Positions 11,046 through 22,591 of a stretch of 64,000 bases of DNA are shown piece after piece. A program made the translations under genes and the position numbers. The stretch's first letter is position 1. Each line of letters starts with the position of its first letter. Source of the DNA: Amorphophallus konjac. Its lineage: Eukaryota; Streptophyta; Magnoliopsida; Alismatales; Araceae. A model generated the notes under the pieces. That model was given only the letters and a program-made list of their open reading frames with translations, ran no database searches and was not told where the DNA came from. The stretch is taken from NCBI GenBank assembly GCA_022559845.1, contig CM040125.1, positions 330,405,829 to 330,469,828 of the forward strand, in the 5' to 3' direction.

Positions 11046-11295
11046 GCCTGTGTAGCTGAGGACTTCTGGTGTTGCCTTTCGGGGCCCACCGTGACTTTGT
11101 TGGGGCCGTCACTCCTTGTGGACGCGCACCCGTGTTTTCCCTTATGCCTCTGGCCTAGGGGAAACTCTGCCAAAATTTCGTCAGAAATTGGCAGTCTCTT
11201 ATTCATTTTACTTGTAGTAGAGTCCCTTTGCAGTTTTCATTTCTCTTTGCCCGTGGATTGTTCTGATCTTTTGTTTGTTGTGACTTTGCAGATAA

Positions 11296-14070
11296 ATGGC
11301 TGCCCCGAGCGGTTCCTCTGCTCCTGATGCCGCTGCAGGCCTTGTTCCCCCGTCTCCGATGCCAGCCGTCACATGGCTCAATGTGGAGGAGCTGGATAGG
11401 GAGCATGCTGAAATAGCCGCACTAGCCGAGTCCTCGGGCTCCGAGGCCGAGACAATGTACTATCATCGGCTCTCTCGGGTTGAGAATCGCTTCACCTTCG
11501 ACCGGATCGGCGAGTATCGGAAGGACTTCCCGAAGGACAAGCATCTGATCCATTTTCTGAAGTACTTTCGCTCCCGGGAGAGAAGGGAGCTGCAGGCTAT
11601 GCGGGAGGTCGAGCAAGTGATCTTGCAGGCTCGTGATAGTTTATTGTACAACGTTCCAAGAAGCATCCCGATGTATTTGGTGGGTGAGGTCCGAGAATGG
11701 AAGCCTGTCTTGGGGATCGAAGGAGTGCTGCCGGCCAAAGATAGATTGGTGCGAGCACCTCAATTCACCCCAGCGAAATGGGACATGTCCGCTGGGCGGG
11801 TACAAGGTGAGCCGCCTTGCTTTGGTTTATTCTTGGCTCCCCTAAAATGGGGCTATAGGGAGGAGCTGTTCATCCTGGATTGCCTGGCCGTCTGATTCAA
11901 GCACGAGCTGGCTTTGGGCTGGTTCGGGGAGTTGAAGATCCAGGATGCTCACAGCTTCAGGGAAGGGGCAGTAGAATTCATAGAGTACGTGCTGTTCAAC
12001 TACGCCCCATTGCTGGTCCGGGCTGGCATTTACCACAGCGTCTACGCCTCCCGCTACGGCTACCCCATCTCCAAGGGTCTATGATGCGGCATGATAGAGG
12101 TGTTCAGTGCTGAAACCAACACCTTCTATACAGCGGAAGGCGAGACTTCACTCGACTTGTGGAGTCTTAGTCAGCTCAGCGGGTAGCCTTATGAAGAAGT
12201 ATGCCTCCCAGATCTGATCAAAGATGAAACTAATGGGGATGGCTATTATTCCCTTGGCTATTCATACCAGTATTTCATGAAGGCTTACCGGGAACTGTAC
12301 CAACTGGCACACGGAGGGAGGCAGCCTCCCCGTGGGGACCGGAAGAGGGTCAGTATGACTCTGTGGCTACAGTATTTTTATGATGGGCTGAAGCAATATG
12401 CAGAGTTTCCATGCATCGGCACCGCTGTTGCTCGTAAGAAGCGTGCCAAGCCCAAGACCGATGTGAAGATTCCTTCCAGAGGACGCCAGAGTGGCCCCAA
12501 TCTGATGGGGGTCGACCCGCTAACACACTGCGCCACATACCTGACATACTGGCTGTGCTCGTTTGCCATGCCATATGGGGATAAGACAGTCATTCGGCCG
12601 GATGCCATCTATCCGGCCTGTCAAATGGCGTGGGGGATCAAGCTGTCCCTGTGCCCAGCTGTTCTCTGCCAGATATACAAGGCGCTGGGGGACATCAGCA
12701 CTCACCAATTCCTGAGGCAGGCCCGGTACGTGTGCCCGCTGCATTTCTTCAATGCGTGGGTTTGCTCGTTGTTTTCGGAGTTCACCCTGCGCGCTCTTCA
12801 AGATTGGGGACTGGTGCCGAGGATGTTGGAGTTCGCCAGTGCGGAGCCAGGCTCTACCTCCCAGCGGCTGTATGATATTCGGGGATGATTAACAACGGTT
12901 CCACGGGACGTGGCCGGCACCATCCACTTCTGGACGTTGGCCGCACATTCAAGCCCTCTAGTGAACAATAAGAAGGGATGCAAAGATGACCAGGTGAAGA
13001 AATAGGTCCATCTAATCAGCCAGGAGAATGTGGTCCGCCCCCTGCTAGAACCTGAGCTCAGAGACTGGGCGTTATCTATTCGCCCGAGTGTGCTGGCATT
13101 CAGAAAGGGGGATAACTTGCTGCTAGAACCATATTACCCCTTCCGCTTTGGGAAAAATTTCGGATATGATCAGCATATCCCTGTCTATCATGCACAATTC
13201 CGCCTACCTTCACGAAGTCTCCGGGGGAGTTCGACCGCTGAGCATGCCCGAAGCTGGTGGGACTTCTTTCATCGGGCGGACTCCGTGACTTTAAGGGTGC
13301 CAAACCCAGGCCGTATTCCTCGGGTGACCCCAGAGTACATAAAATGGTGGAACACCCGGACGACCTTCTATCGGTGGCACATGACCGATTGCCGGGATGG
13401 GGCAGAGAGAATGTTCATGAGCAGGCAACCAGTGCCAGTGCATGACATCAACCCGGAGCACCTCCTTCGGCTCAAGAATAGGCAGGATAAGGAGGTGGCG
13501 GCATATCTGGCCGCCCGTCGGGAGGCTCGGGAAGTGAGGCCAACACCACAGGCAAAGCTACCCCCGGTGGCCAAGGATGACTTCAAGAAGACTTTGAGGG
13601 ACCTCTGCCAGATCGGGAGCGACCGCCTAGACCTCATTAATTATCCGCTCCCTATGGAGGAAGAGGGGACTCCTGCAAAGAGCTGGAGCCGGAAGAGGGA
13701 CCCGTTCTGCCCGTACCGCACATTCATGAGGCGGGAGAAGAGGAAGCCCGAGAATTATAAGGACACCACATGGCTGTATGTCCTCCTCTGAGTGAACGGG
13801 CTGAAGATTGAGGATCAGATGGCCGCCATCCTGGGCAAGCACCTGCATGTCTCATACTATTACGCCGACGGGTGGGGAATGGACCACTTAAATCTTTTCT
13901 GCCACCTTTCGTCGAAGAAGCATGCAGACCTGGCTGCCCTCACTGACCGTTACCAGAAAATCGAGGACGTGTGCTGGCTTGTTCGGGAGGCGGCACGTCG
14001 GGACAAGGAGCCGTCCTTGAGAAACTGGCCGATAACACTTCAGCTGTATACTGGCCCCCATGGTATTTGA
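11296..14070 (+). pseudogene. Plant mobile domain (PMD) gene, antisense in Tat A; PMD part
   Basis: One plus-strand frame runs 925 codons with no frameshift. It is broken by stops at 11893 (TGA), 12082 (TGA), 12184 (TAG), 12886 (TGA), 13003 (TAG) and 13789 (TGA), and ends at TGA 14068. PMD hallmarks are GETSLDLWSL before 12184, an L-T-YWLC-F--P block with YPACQMAWGIKLSLCP (12530-12660), and PYYPFRFGKNFGYDQ near 13130. The last matches the usual 'arqFGyDQ' end of PMD proteins. PMD is known from host genes of the MAIL1/MAIN family, from Mutator-like transposons and as an extra ORF in Tat retrotransposons; its biochemical role is unsettled. The gene lies antisense to gag-pol, between pol and the 3' LTR side. 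The final stop may lie in an intron (gtatttgat ... tttgcag, about 14062-14128). Confidence 0.75.
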
Positions 14071-14128
14071 TCTTCCCTCTTCCTTTTATTCTCCTCCATC
14101 GTCGTTGTGACCTTTGCAGGGTATCGGG

Positions 14129-17100
14129 TGCTGATCACATACATATTTTTTGACAGACCACCCCAACAGCATACAAATGGCGACGTACCGGAACCTTCTT
14201 CGGCTCATCCAGAAGACCGCCTATTTTGACGCCGCGTTACCGGCCCCGACCACGACCCCCTTGCCCAAGGCATCGAAGAGGCCCCGGGCTAAATCGCCTG
14301 TGAAGAAGGCGGTGGATGCTGCCAAGGTGGCCAAGCAGCGGGAGGCGAAGCGGTGAAAAATAGAGGCCGTTAAGGCTTCAGCGGCTGCTCCTCCGGCGCC
14401 ATAAATTCCATCTTTCGAGGATTTTGATGTCGCCCAGGCCGAGCCGAGTCAACCTGCTGGTTGGAATCTCCAACCATTAGTGTGCTTTTAAGGTCTGTTT
14501 TCATTCCGAGACAAGGCCTTGACACATGAATGTCTCTTCTTCTTTTTTTTTGTCTCAGCTGCTGTGGAAGAGCATGTACCCACGCCCATTCCTGACGTGG
14601 AGGAGTCCGCTCCTGTGCCCGTTCCCGATGTGGCAGAGCAAGCATCCGTGCACATTCCTGACGTAGGAGAGGCCGCGGTTGCAGCAGGGGAGAGTTCAGC
14701 GCCGACTCCGACTCCCCCATTGCGAGTCAAGGAGAGATCTCGGGCGAAGTCGCCTATCTAGAAAGCATCGGCCGCTGCCAAAGTGGCTGGGCGGCAAGAG
14801 GCAAAGCGAAGGAGGGCAGAGGTCTCCTCGGCTTCGGTGGCTGTCTCTCCGGTGGCTCCCATCTTGTCGTTCGAGGAGTTTGAAGTCACTCGGGCCGAAC
14901 CGAGCCTCCCCGCCGGTGAGACTTGTTGACCGCTGATATTATTTGAGATTTATTTGCTTCCCGGGGGTAGGGCTTTCATGCGCACATGACATGTGTACTT
15001 CTTCCTTTCAGCCGGTACAGAGTCGCCGGCACCTGCACCGACCACGGGCGAGAGAGAGACTGCGGCTCCTAGGGCACCATCGCTTGTCAAGGAGGCTCTT
15101 GAGTCGCCTCATGTTGTAGAAGCCGGAGGGGGTATTTATCTACGTCTAGTTAATTGACTTCTTTCATTCTTAAAGCCTCATCGGCTCTGGTGTGATCCAC
15201 CTTCTTCTTTTACGTGGCAGCCATTGACACAGCAGTCATCGGGCTATTGTGGCCCCGCCTACATCTCCCGGTGACGCACACGTACACGTGGAAGAAGTTG
15301 AAGTCTGGCGTCCTACCCTCGCCTGGCCCACGTGAGGATGCCCCGATCATCGATCTCGAAGCGGAGGCCCCCTTGCTAGCAAGGGAAGAACCCGTGGCGG
15401 TCGAGTCTTCGTCGAGCGAAGAGGTAGATTATGATTACTCTTCCGAGGAGATGGCTTCTGGCGAGGGCGTACCTGAGGCATCTGGGCCGCCCAAGTTGAT
15501 CTTTAAGGTCCCTTCACTGGCTAGCTCTCTGAGCCTGATGGAGGAGACTACTATAAGTGTGAGCTTGTTCGTGCAGGCCTTCCTTTGTGACCATCTGTGA
15601 CTTTATTCCTATTATCCCTTGATCTTCAGAAACCAATTGAGACGGAGGCCGTGGAGGGGGCTATCCCAGCTAAACCGGTCGATCGCTCAATAGGAGCTGA
15701 TGCGGGCCTAGGTAAGCTGGCCGTCTTATTCGAGGCTTTGCAGTAGGAGTCAGCCGCGGAGACTTCGAGTGCTCCCGGAACGGCGGACAAGCCTTTGGGG
15801 GAGGGGGAGATCGCGCCCGAAGGTAGCATCGTCGCGGTGGCTGAAGTAAGCACGTGGGCCTTATGATTCTTTTTCTACCTTTTAATCCCGCATGATCTGT
15901 TTTGGGTAGCGGATGACTAACTCTGCTCCATGTGGTTAGGTAACGCTGACGCCAGGGAAGACGTCTGTCCGTGTCCGCAAGGCCATCGCGAAACGGAGGT
16001 CGATTGCCGGTCCGATAGCGGTAGAGAGGCCGGCTTCGGTCTTGGGCCCGGGGGTGGGTATCCTCGCAGCACTTGTGCAAGAGGGAGCAGGCCCCGGCTG
16101 ATGAACCCCCTTCCGCCTTTCCCGAAGATCCCAGCTCAGGTGGAGAACCCGCTTTTGAAGAAGATATTCACGGGACTCCGTGTGCATCTGGAGGGGTCCC
16201 AAACGCAAGAGAGAGGTTGATTGGCGATGGCTTCGGGCCCGTCCTTGCTCGAAGCCCCTCCTTTGGTTGAAGCAGCGGCACTTGCACCCCCATCTAGTGA
16301 AATGGTGGTGGAGACGGACCGGGCGGAGGAAGAGGAGGTAGGAGAACACCGAATAATGGCGGCGCCGACTGACTCGGCGGTGACCTTGTCCACTCTCCTG
16401 GCGGTGGCTGGCCAGGAGTCTTCTGTCAAACTCTGAGGGCCAGGCGACTTGACTCTTGCTCTTCCCTCCTCTTCGGTCGAGGTGGACGCAGATTTATGGG
16501 CAGAGGTGGATAGCTCTGTAGATTTTATTCCTCTGGCTGTGCCTTCAGTCAGCCATACTTCGTTGGATGTGCCGATCTGACAAATGCTGGTGATGCTGCG
16601 GACAATGCTCTTTGCCGATCTCCCCTTGTCATACCGGGAGGTGCACAACATAGTGGCACAACTGACTGGGGCACTGCAAGTGCTGGGCTGCCCGCTGGGG
16701 GAGTGGTCGCGGCTAGTCTTGTTACTACTGAAATATGTTAAACGATGCGAGTTCCTCGAGACCCAGGCTCCTGACGAGCGCGCCTCCCTCGATGCCCAGG
16801 CGGATGAATATTTACAAACCCCGGAGACACGACGCAATAATGAAGAGCAGCACGGGAAGGCCCTGGAGGAAGGCCAGGACGATGTTTGCTCCCTCAAGAA
16901 TCGGATCGCGAGGCTGGAGGGCTACCTTGCCGGAGCCAGGTCTGACCTTGCCAGAGCCTAAGGGGTACTTGAGAGGGAAGGCGAAGCACTTTCCATCGCC
17001 CGGGCCGAGACGGCATCCGTAGAGACAGAGCTTACCCGCCTCGAAGAACGGAGGGGCCGACTGCGCGACATGACAAACTTCCCTTGCATAGAAATTCTCC

Positions 17101-17132
17101 CTCTCGAAGACATCTTTAAGGGCTTCGATTGA
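14129..17132 (+). pseudogene. 3' exons of the antisense PMD gene: Pro-rich linker and coiled coil
   Basis: Short open stretches alternate with non-coding ones ending in acceptor-like tracts: ttttgtctcag (to about 14554), cctttcag (about 15011), tacgtggcag (about 15220), tcttcag (about 15629) and tgtggttag (about 15939). This suggests six or more introns. The exons encode a basic KASKRPRAKSP-type segment, a repeat of the form P-IPDV-E-(A/S) (14575-14690), an acidic Ser-rich tract (15340-15480) and a C-terminal coiled coil (16740-17080) ending at TGA 17130. A stop at 16959 (TAA) breaks the coil. Similar Pro-rich and coiled-coil tails follow the conserved domain in the 60-63 kb gene. Exon borders are read by eye. 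Confidence 0.55.
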
Positions 17133-17629
17133 GCGTTAGCATCCCTTAGCTCCCCCCCACCTTTTTTTTTGAAATGTAACATAGGGGTATGCCTCGAAGC
17201 ACATGTCATTTAATCCCCTTTCTTTTGAATGGAACAAAACACTTACAATTTCACGCGTCCTTTCAGTGTGTGTGGCATTCACCCCAGGGGGGATCTCTTT
17301 TCTTCTTTATCTCTCCTTTTTGTATATATTATTTTCTTCTTCCTCAGCCCTCTTTTCTCCCCCCCCTTTCTTTTTTGTCGGCACACATCGGTAGAGTGTA
17401 AGTCCTTGCGGTAGACCGCTCCGGGGGAGCTAGGCAGGAACCCATGTCGGGGCACAGGAGAGTGCTCGCCCTCCCAGGGGAAGGATGAGGGGACTACTCC
17501 ACCATGCCAAATGGACGGATTACCGGTCTCGCCCAACGTCGGGACTGCGCACTGGCTTCAGGCGGGGGCCCTTGATGAGAGATCGGGCCACTCGTCGCTC
17601 GGAGGGGGGCGAACGGTAACTTGCTTAAC
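17133..17629. other. Non-coding spacer, T/C-rich
   Basis: Likely the 3'UTR of the antisense gene: T/C-rich to about 17390, then GC-rich DNA leading into the minisatellite. No gene seen. Confidence 0.5.
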
Positions 17630-18045
17630 CAATGATCCAGACGGGAGGTCCAAATCAAAGGGAATATTCACCGCCCGAAGAGGACGGAGAGGAGAGTTTG
17701 TTTAGTCAATGGCCGGGATGGGAGGTCCAAGTCAAAGGGAATATTCACCGCCTGAAGGAGACGGAGAGAAGAGTTTGTTTATTCAATGACCTAGATGGGA
17801 GGTCCAAGTCAAAGGAAATATTCACCGCCCGAAAGAGACGGAGAGAAGAGTTTGTTTAGTCAATGGCCTAGACGGGAGGTCCAAGCCAAAGGGATACTCA
17901 CTGCTCGGAGAGGACGGAGAGGAGAGTTTGTTTAGTCAATGGCCTGGACGGGAGGTCCAAGTCAAAGGGATGTTCACCGCCCAGAGAGGACGGAGAGAAG
18001 AGTTTGTTTATTCAATGACCTAGACGGGAGGTCTAAGTCAAAGGT
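17630..18045. repeat. 77-bp minisatellite, about 5.4 units
   Basis: Units start with caatg(a/g)(t/c)c at 17630, 17707, 17784, 17861, 17937 and 18013, giving periods of 77, 77, 77, 76 and 76 bp. All contain gggaggtcca and gagtttgttta. It lies between the integrase end and the antisense gene, the hypervariable 3' region where Tat elements are known to carry satellite-like arrays. Confidence 0.95.
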
Positions 18046-18062
18046 ACAACCTCAAGATTTTA

Positions 18063-19285
18063 TTATTGATTGAATGGGGGCGCTGGAGCATGGTACAACC
18101 TCAAGTGTCTCCCATTAAGAGGCGGGAATTGAACTTCCCCGTGATGGTTGACAATTACATAAGCTCCACCCTCGTAGACCTTTTGGACTACGTAGGGTCC
18201 GAGCTAATTTTCTTTCAGCTTACCCTTGGGGTTGGCAGCCATGGCATCTCTTCTCTTGACCATGACAAGGTCACCTTTCTTGAATTCACGCTCCTTAACA
18301 AGCTTGTCAAAGGCACGCGCTATCCGGGCCTGGTAGACCTGAATGTTCTGTTGGGCCTGAAGCCGCTTCCCTTCCAAACTGGAGAGCTCTTCAAGCCTTC
18401 GCTCGGCGTTGGTCTGCCCTTCATGGACAAGGCCATGTTGAATGGCGACTCTGAGGGAAGGTATCCCCAATTCAATGGGGACAATTGCCTCCGAGCCGTA
18501 TACTAGAGAGAAAGGCGAGCAGCCGGTTGGGGTCTTGCATACGGTCCGGTACGCCCACAATGCTTCATACATTTTCTCTTCCCAGTCCCATTTGTTAGAG
18601 CTAACAATCTTGGCCAGGAGAGTGTAGAGTGTTTTATTAAAAGCTTCAGCAAGCCCATTAGCTTGTGGATTGTAAGGAGATGATGTCCTCTAGTCAATTT
18701 TGTACTTTTCCGCTAGCCGGTAGACCGTCTGGTTGCGGAAGTGGCTGCCGTTGTCGGAGACAATCTGGTCGGGGTGCCAAACCGGAATATGATGTTACGG
18801 TGAACAAATCTGACTACGATCTCTCCGATAACCTCTCTTAAGGCGACGGCCTCTGCCCGCCGGGAGAAATAATCAGTTGCCGCCAAAATGTACTTACAGC
18901 CGGCGGATGATGCGGGTAAGGGACCCATGACGTCTGTTCCCCATTGGGCAAACGGCCAACTGGGCACCGTTGGATGTAGCTGCACTGGCGGCCTTCTGGG
19001 TATGGTGGCATGCTTCTGACACTTCTGACACGACTTAGCATTTTTGCAGCAGTCGTCGAACATCGCCGGCCAATAGTAGCCGAGCTTCTTTATTTCAATC
19101 TTCCTTTTCGGTCTTGCCTGGTGTGCACCAACTGTCCCGGCATGGACTTCCTTCATGACCCTCCAAGCTTCTTCAATGGACAAGCATCGGAGGAGTAATT
19201 TCTGTTTGGCGTCGGCCACAATTCGGAATAATATTCCGTTTCGGAGCTTATAAGAGTCCTTGGTTCTAATTAGCTTGATCTTCAC
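18063..19285 (-). pseudogene. Tat A integrase, frameshifted
   Basis: The minus strand encodes the zinc-binding part (H...H then CQKCQKH near 19020), then the core with GTDVMGP (near 18930). A frameshift near 18770-18780 is followed by a second frame with SDNGS and NPQANG motifs (18750-18650). The C-terminal part includes FKKGDLVM and ends at TAA 18063. A stop also interrupts the frame near 18690. The protein would insert element DNA into the genome. Confidence 0.8.
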
Positions 19286-19321
19286 TTCTCTCTGCTTGGG
19301 CAGTTGCTGGTATTTGAACCA

Positions 19322-20662
19322 CTACATCAGAGGGTCTCTCCAGTCAGGTAGGCCGACAGCTTCAGCTGCAGTGACCTCTGGTTCCTCTTCTTCTAGTCCT
19401 TCTTCTATCATGCTGGGTACCTGGCGCTGATTTATCACTTGGATGTTGAGTAATCCATCTGGCGGCACTTCCAGTGAGCTCGCTAATTTTGCCAGGGCGT
19501 CGGCTTGTGCATTGTCTCCTCTGGCGACATGGCATATCTTGAGGAGGTAGAACCGCTCCATGAGCCCCTTTGCCTTAGCGTGATAAGGGAGCAACTTGGG
19601 TTTTCAGACGTCAAACTGCCCATGTACCTGCTTGACGACCAACAGCAAGTCGTCGAATACTTGGAGCATTTTGATCCCCATCCGGATGGCCACCTGGAGG
19701 CCAATGATGAGAGCTTCATATTCTGCTTCATTATTCATGCAAGGCTTGTTGATATAGCAGGAAGTGTGCAACACTTCCCCCTCTGGCGATTTGAGGACGA
19801 TGCCGACTCCGGCCCGTACCTTGGTGCGTCCAAACGGGGTCGCTTCTGTTCTCGAGGCCTCGTCGAAGTACAGCTGCCAAACGGCTTGTTGGACCTGGTC
19901 CACCTCCAGCGTTTCATCTTCGGGTAGCTCCGTGGCCAACGGGGAGTCTTCGGGTATAGGGTGTGCTGCGAAGAAGTCCGCGACGGCTTGCCCCTTAACG
20001 GCCTTCTGCGGCACGTAGGTGATATCGAACTCCATGAGTAGTACGGCCCATTTGCCAAGGCACCCCTTCGGGACTGGCTGGGAGAGAATGTGCTTGATAG
20101 GATCGGCCCTGGATATTAAACTCACTTCAAGGGACAGCATATAGTGCCTCAGCTTCTTGACTGCAAAGACCAATGCAAGGTAAATCTTCTTAATTGGGGT
20201 GTATTTGGCTTCTGCTCCCACCAATCTTCGGCTGAGGTAGTAGAGAGCCCGCTCCTTCCCCTCGTCATTATTCTGGGCAAGCATTGCCCCCAGGGAATAT
20301 TCGGTAGCCGCTATATAGAGAATAAGCGGTCTGCCTTTGACGGGTGCCCCCAGGACTGGCGGGGTCTTCAGGTACTCTTTTAGCTGGTTGAATGCATGCC
20401 GGCATTCGTGACCCCAGCTAAAGGGGGCATTCTTCATCATCAGCCTGTGAAAGGGTTGGCAACGCCCCGACAGGTTGGAGATAAACCTGTGGATGTAAGC
20501 TAGCCGACCCTGTAGAGACCTCAGCTCCCCCAGGTTCCTTGGAGGAGGCAGCTCCTGGATGGCTTTTATCTTAAAGAGGTCAATCTCGATCCCTCTGTGT
20601 CGGACAATGAAGCTGAGGAACTTACCGCTGGAAACGTCGAAGGCGCACTTCATGGGGTTCAT
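19322..20662 (-). pseudogene. Tat A RNase H and second (archaeal-type) RNase H
   Basis: The first RNase H follows the RT connection (LILYIAATEYSLGAML near 20320; usual Asp replaced by Ala in the opening motif). The second begins near 19880 (LYFDEASR), continues with NNEAEYEALIIGL (19720) and ends with ADALAKLASSLE (19480). A stop interrupts it near 19600. The second domain is diagnostic for the Tat lineage; it is thought to replace or supplement removal of the RNA strand. Confidence 0.8.
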
Positions 20663-21469
20663 CTTCAGCCCGTACTATCGGAGCCTTTGGAAGATGACCC
20701 TGAGATCATTCAGATGATTGCCCCTTTCCTTGGTCTTGACGACCAAATCATCAATGTAGCATTCGACTTTGCTATACAGCAGCTCGTCGAATATCTTGGT
20801 CATCGCCTGCTGATACATGGCGCCGGCATTCTTGAGGCCGAAGGGCATCCTATTGTAGTGGAATATCGCCTTGGGTGACCTGAAGGCTGTGTGAATCCGG
20901 TCGTAGTCGGCTATCCAGATTTGATTGTAGCCGGATGATCCGTCCATAAAAGATAGGGCCTCGTGGCTAGTGGTCGCATCAATCATTACTTCGGTGATGG
21001 GCACCGGGAAGTCATCTTTCGGGCAGGCTTTATTCAGGTCACGAAAATCCACACAAATCCTGATCTACCCGTTCTTCTTCTTCACCGGCATGATGTTAGC
21101 CAGCCAAGTAGTGTATTGGTTTTCTACCACGAAGTCGATGTCTATGAGCTTGTCAACCTCCTTGCAGATCTGGTTGATCAACTCCGGCCTCATACGCGGG
21201 GGAGACTGCTTCACTGGCTCCATCTTGGGATCAATGGCCAAAATGTGCTGAGTCACTTCAGGGCTGAGTCCGGGCATTTCTTTGTAGTTCCAGGCAAAGC
21301 AATCCTGGAATTCTTGCAGTAGCTTCATGTATTGTTCTCTCTCCTGTGGGGGTATAAGAGCACTCAGAAAGGTCGGCCTGGGGTCACTTTCTGTGCCGAG
21401 GTTGATCTCAATCAATTCATCGACGGTGGCCCAGCCGCCGTCTTCAGTCTCCGGCGGGGCCGGTGACAA
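20663..21469 (-). pseudogene. Tat A reverse transcriptase
   Basis: The minus-strand frame includes MRPE (near 21190), TWLAN and VKKKNG. A TAG at about 21065 precedes ICVDFRDLNKACPKDDFP, and SFMDGSSGYNQI, MPFGLKNAGAMYQ and the catalytic YIDD (near 20750) follow. A second TAG near 20675 ends this stretch before the KMNPMKCAF segment. All catalytic Asp residues are visible; only the nonsense changes disable it. Confidence 0.88.
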
Positions 21470-22423
21470 ATCGACAAAGTCTTGGTCTTCATTGTCCTCG
21501 GGCTCGAGGATGCCATCCCATTCTTTTCATTCCTCGTGGTTGGGTGTGGAGGCTGCGTTCACCGCGCATTCCTCCTGGGCCATAGCCGGTGGGTCCACGG
21601 GGTTCCCTGTTGTAGAAAGGCACGGGGCCGCCTCGGGACCTTCTGTGTACTCATCATAGACAACCTCGGCGGGGGCCGGGGAAGCTGCATCTTCGGGGGC
21701 CTGATACTGAATAGATATTGTATAGGCTCCTCTTCCAGGGCTGCCCGTCACATGGGGGCACGGTGGGGTTACCACATAGTCTCTCATTCTGAGCTCATCC
21801 CTCTCAATGAGGTATTGAGCAATGTTCTTGAAGACATCGCAGTCTTCAATGGCGTGACCCAGTATCTGGTGATAGGGACAAAACAGTGGGTCCCCACTTC
21901 TTTGGGCGTCCTGCGGCCTCTTGGACCTCAGGAGGGAGACCTTGCAGTAATGGCAGGCCTAATCAAAGATACCCCGAGTCTTCTCTCTTGGGAAGGAGTA
22001 GGGCTTCTGCAGCTTCTCTTGGAGTGTCCGGCCTCGCCTGGCTGGCTGCCCAGTTAAAGGGCTCGCCGTATCTCCTGCTTCCCTCCTCGACCAGACGGAG
22101 GCGTCAGGACTAACGTCTCGGGGCCGAGACACGTTGCCACCCCACGGGCGGAGAGATCCCTGGATCAGGTCGGTCACCAGCGAGGTTAACTCAGCCAGCT
22201 GTGCCTTTAACATCTCGATCTCCCGTTGCTGCCTATGGTATAAGGCGTACATGACGGGGTCGTATCGAGGAGAATCTGGAGCATGGCCCATGCTACTGCT
22301 CCTTGCTTCACCAACAGGCCGGGGTGAGGGCGCCCCGATGGTGTGATCCTTCGATGTCAACCCCTCAGAAACGGAGGAAGTCTTCCCTATACAGCGACAA
22401 CGGAGAGGGTTCCAAAGGAACAC
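21470..22423 (-). pseudogene. Second gag-like block between protease and RT of Tat A
   Basis: This stretch repeats the layout of the C-terminal half of Tat gag. It has a helical EIEMLKAQLAEL segment (22210), a KLQKPYSFPREK motif (21990) and a knuckle-like FCPYHQILGHAIEDCDVFK (21880). The true gag at 24035-25552 has KLYSFSRDK and FCLYHRMLGHTIEDCYVFK in the same order. Stops interrupt it near 21960 and 21530. I know of no gag-like block at this place in standard Tat elements. It could be an internal duplication or a chimera with a related element. Confidence 0.6.
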
Positions 22424-22591
22424 TTCGTCGTCTTGTGCCCCCTCATCCAGAGGCGTGGGATATACATCTTGGCGGGCTTCCCGCGAGTCTGCAGCTTCCG
22501 CGGGGTCATCGCCGGACAGGGCCGAAACTGATATAACATCAGTTTCGTAATAATCTTGTAGTGAAAAGCCCAGACCAGGGTGCTTGGTAAT

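Noticed and set aside
10400..11112. Minus-strand Pro/Arg-rich frames over the GC-rich repeats
   Set aside because: Translated tandem repeat, open in several frames; no conserved domain.
11198..11212. CACTA-like end (acttgtagtag)
   Set aside because: Imperfect, no partner terminus or 3-bp duplication.
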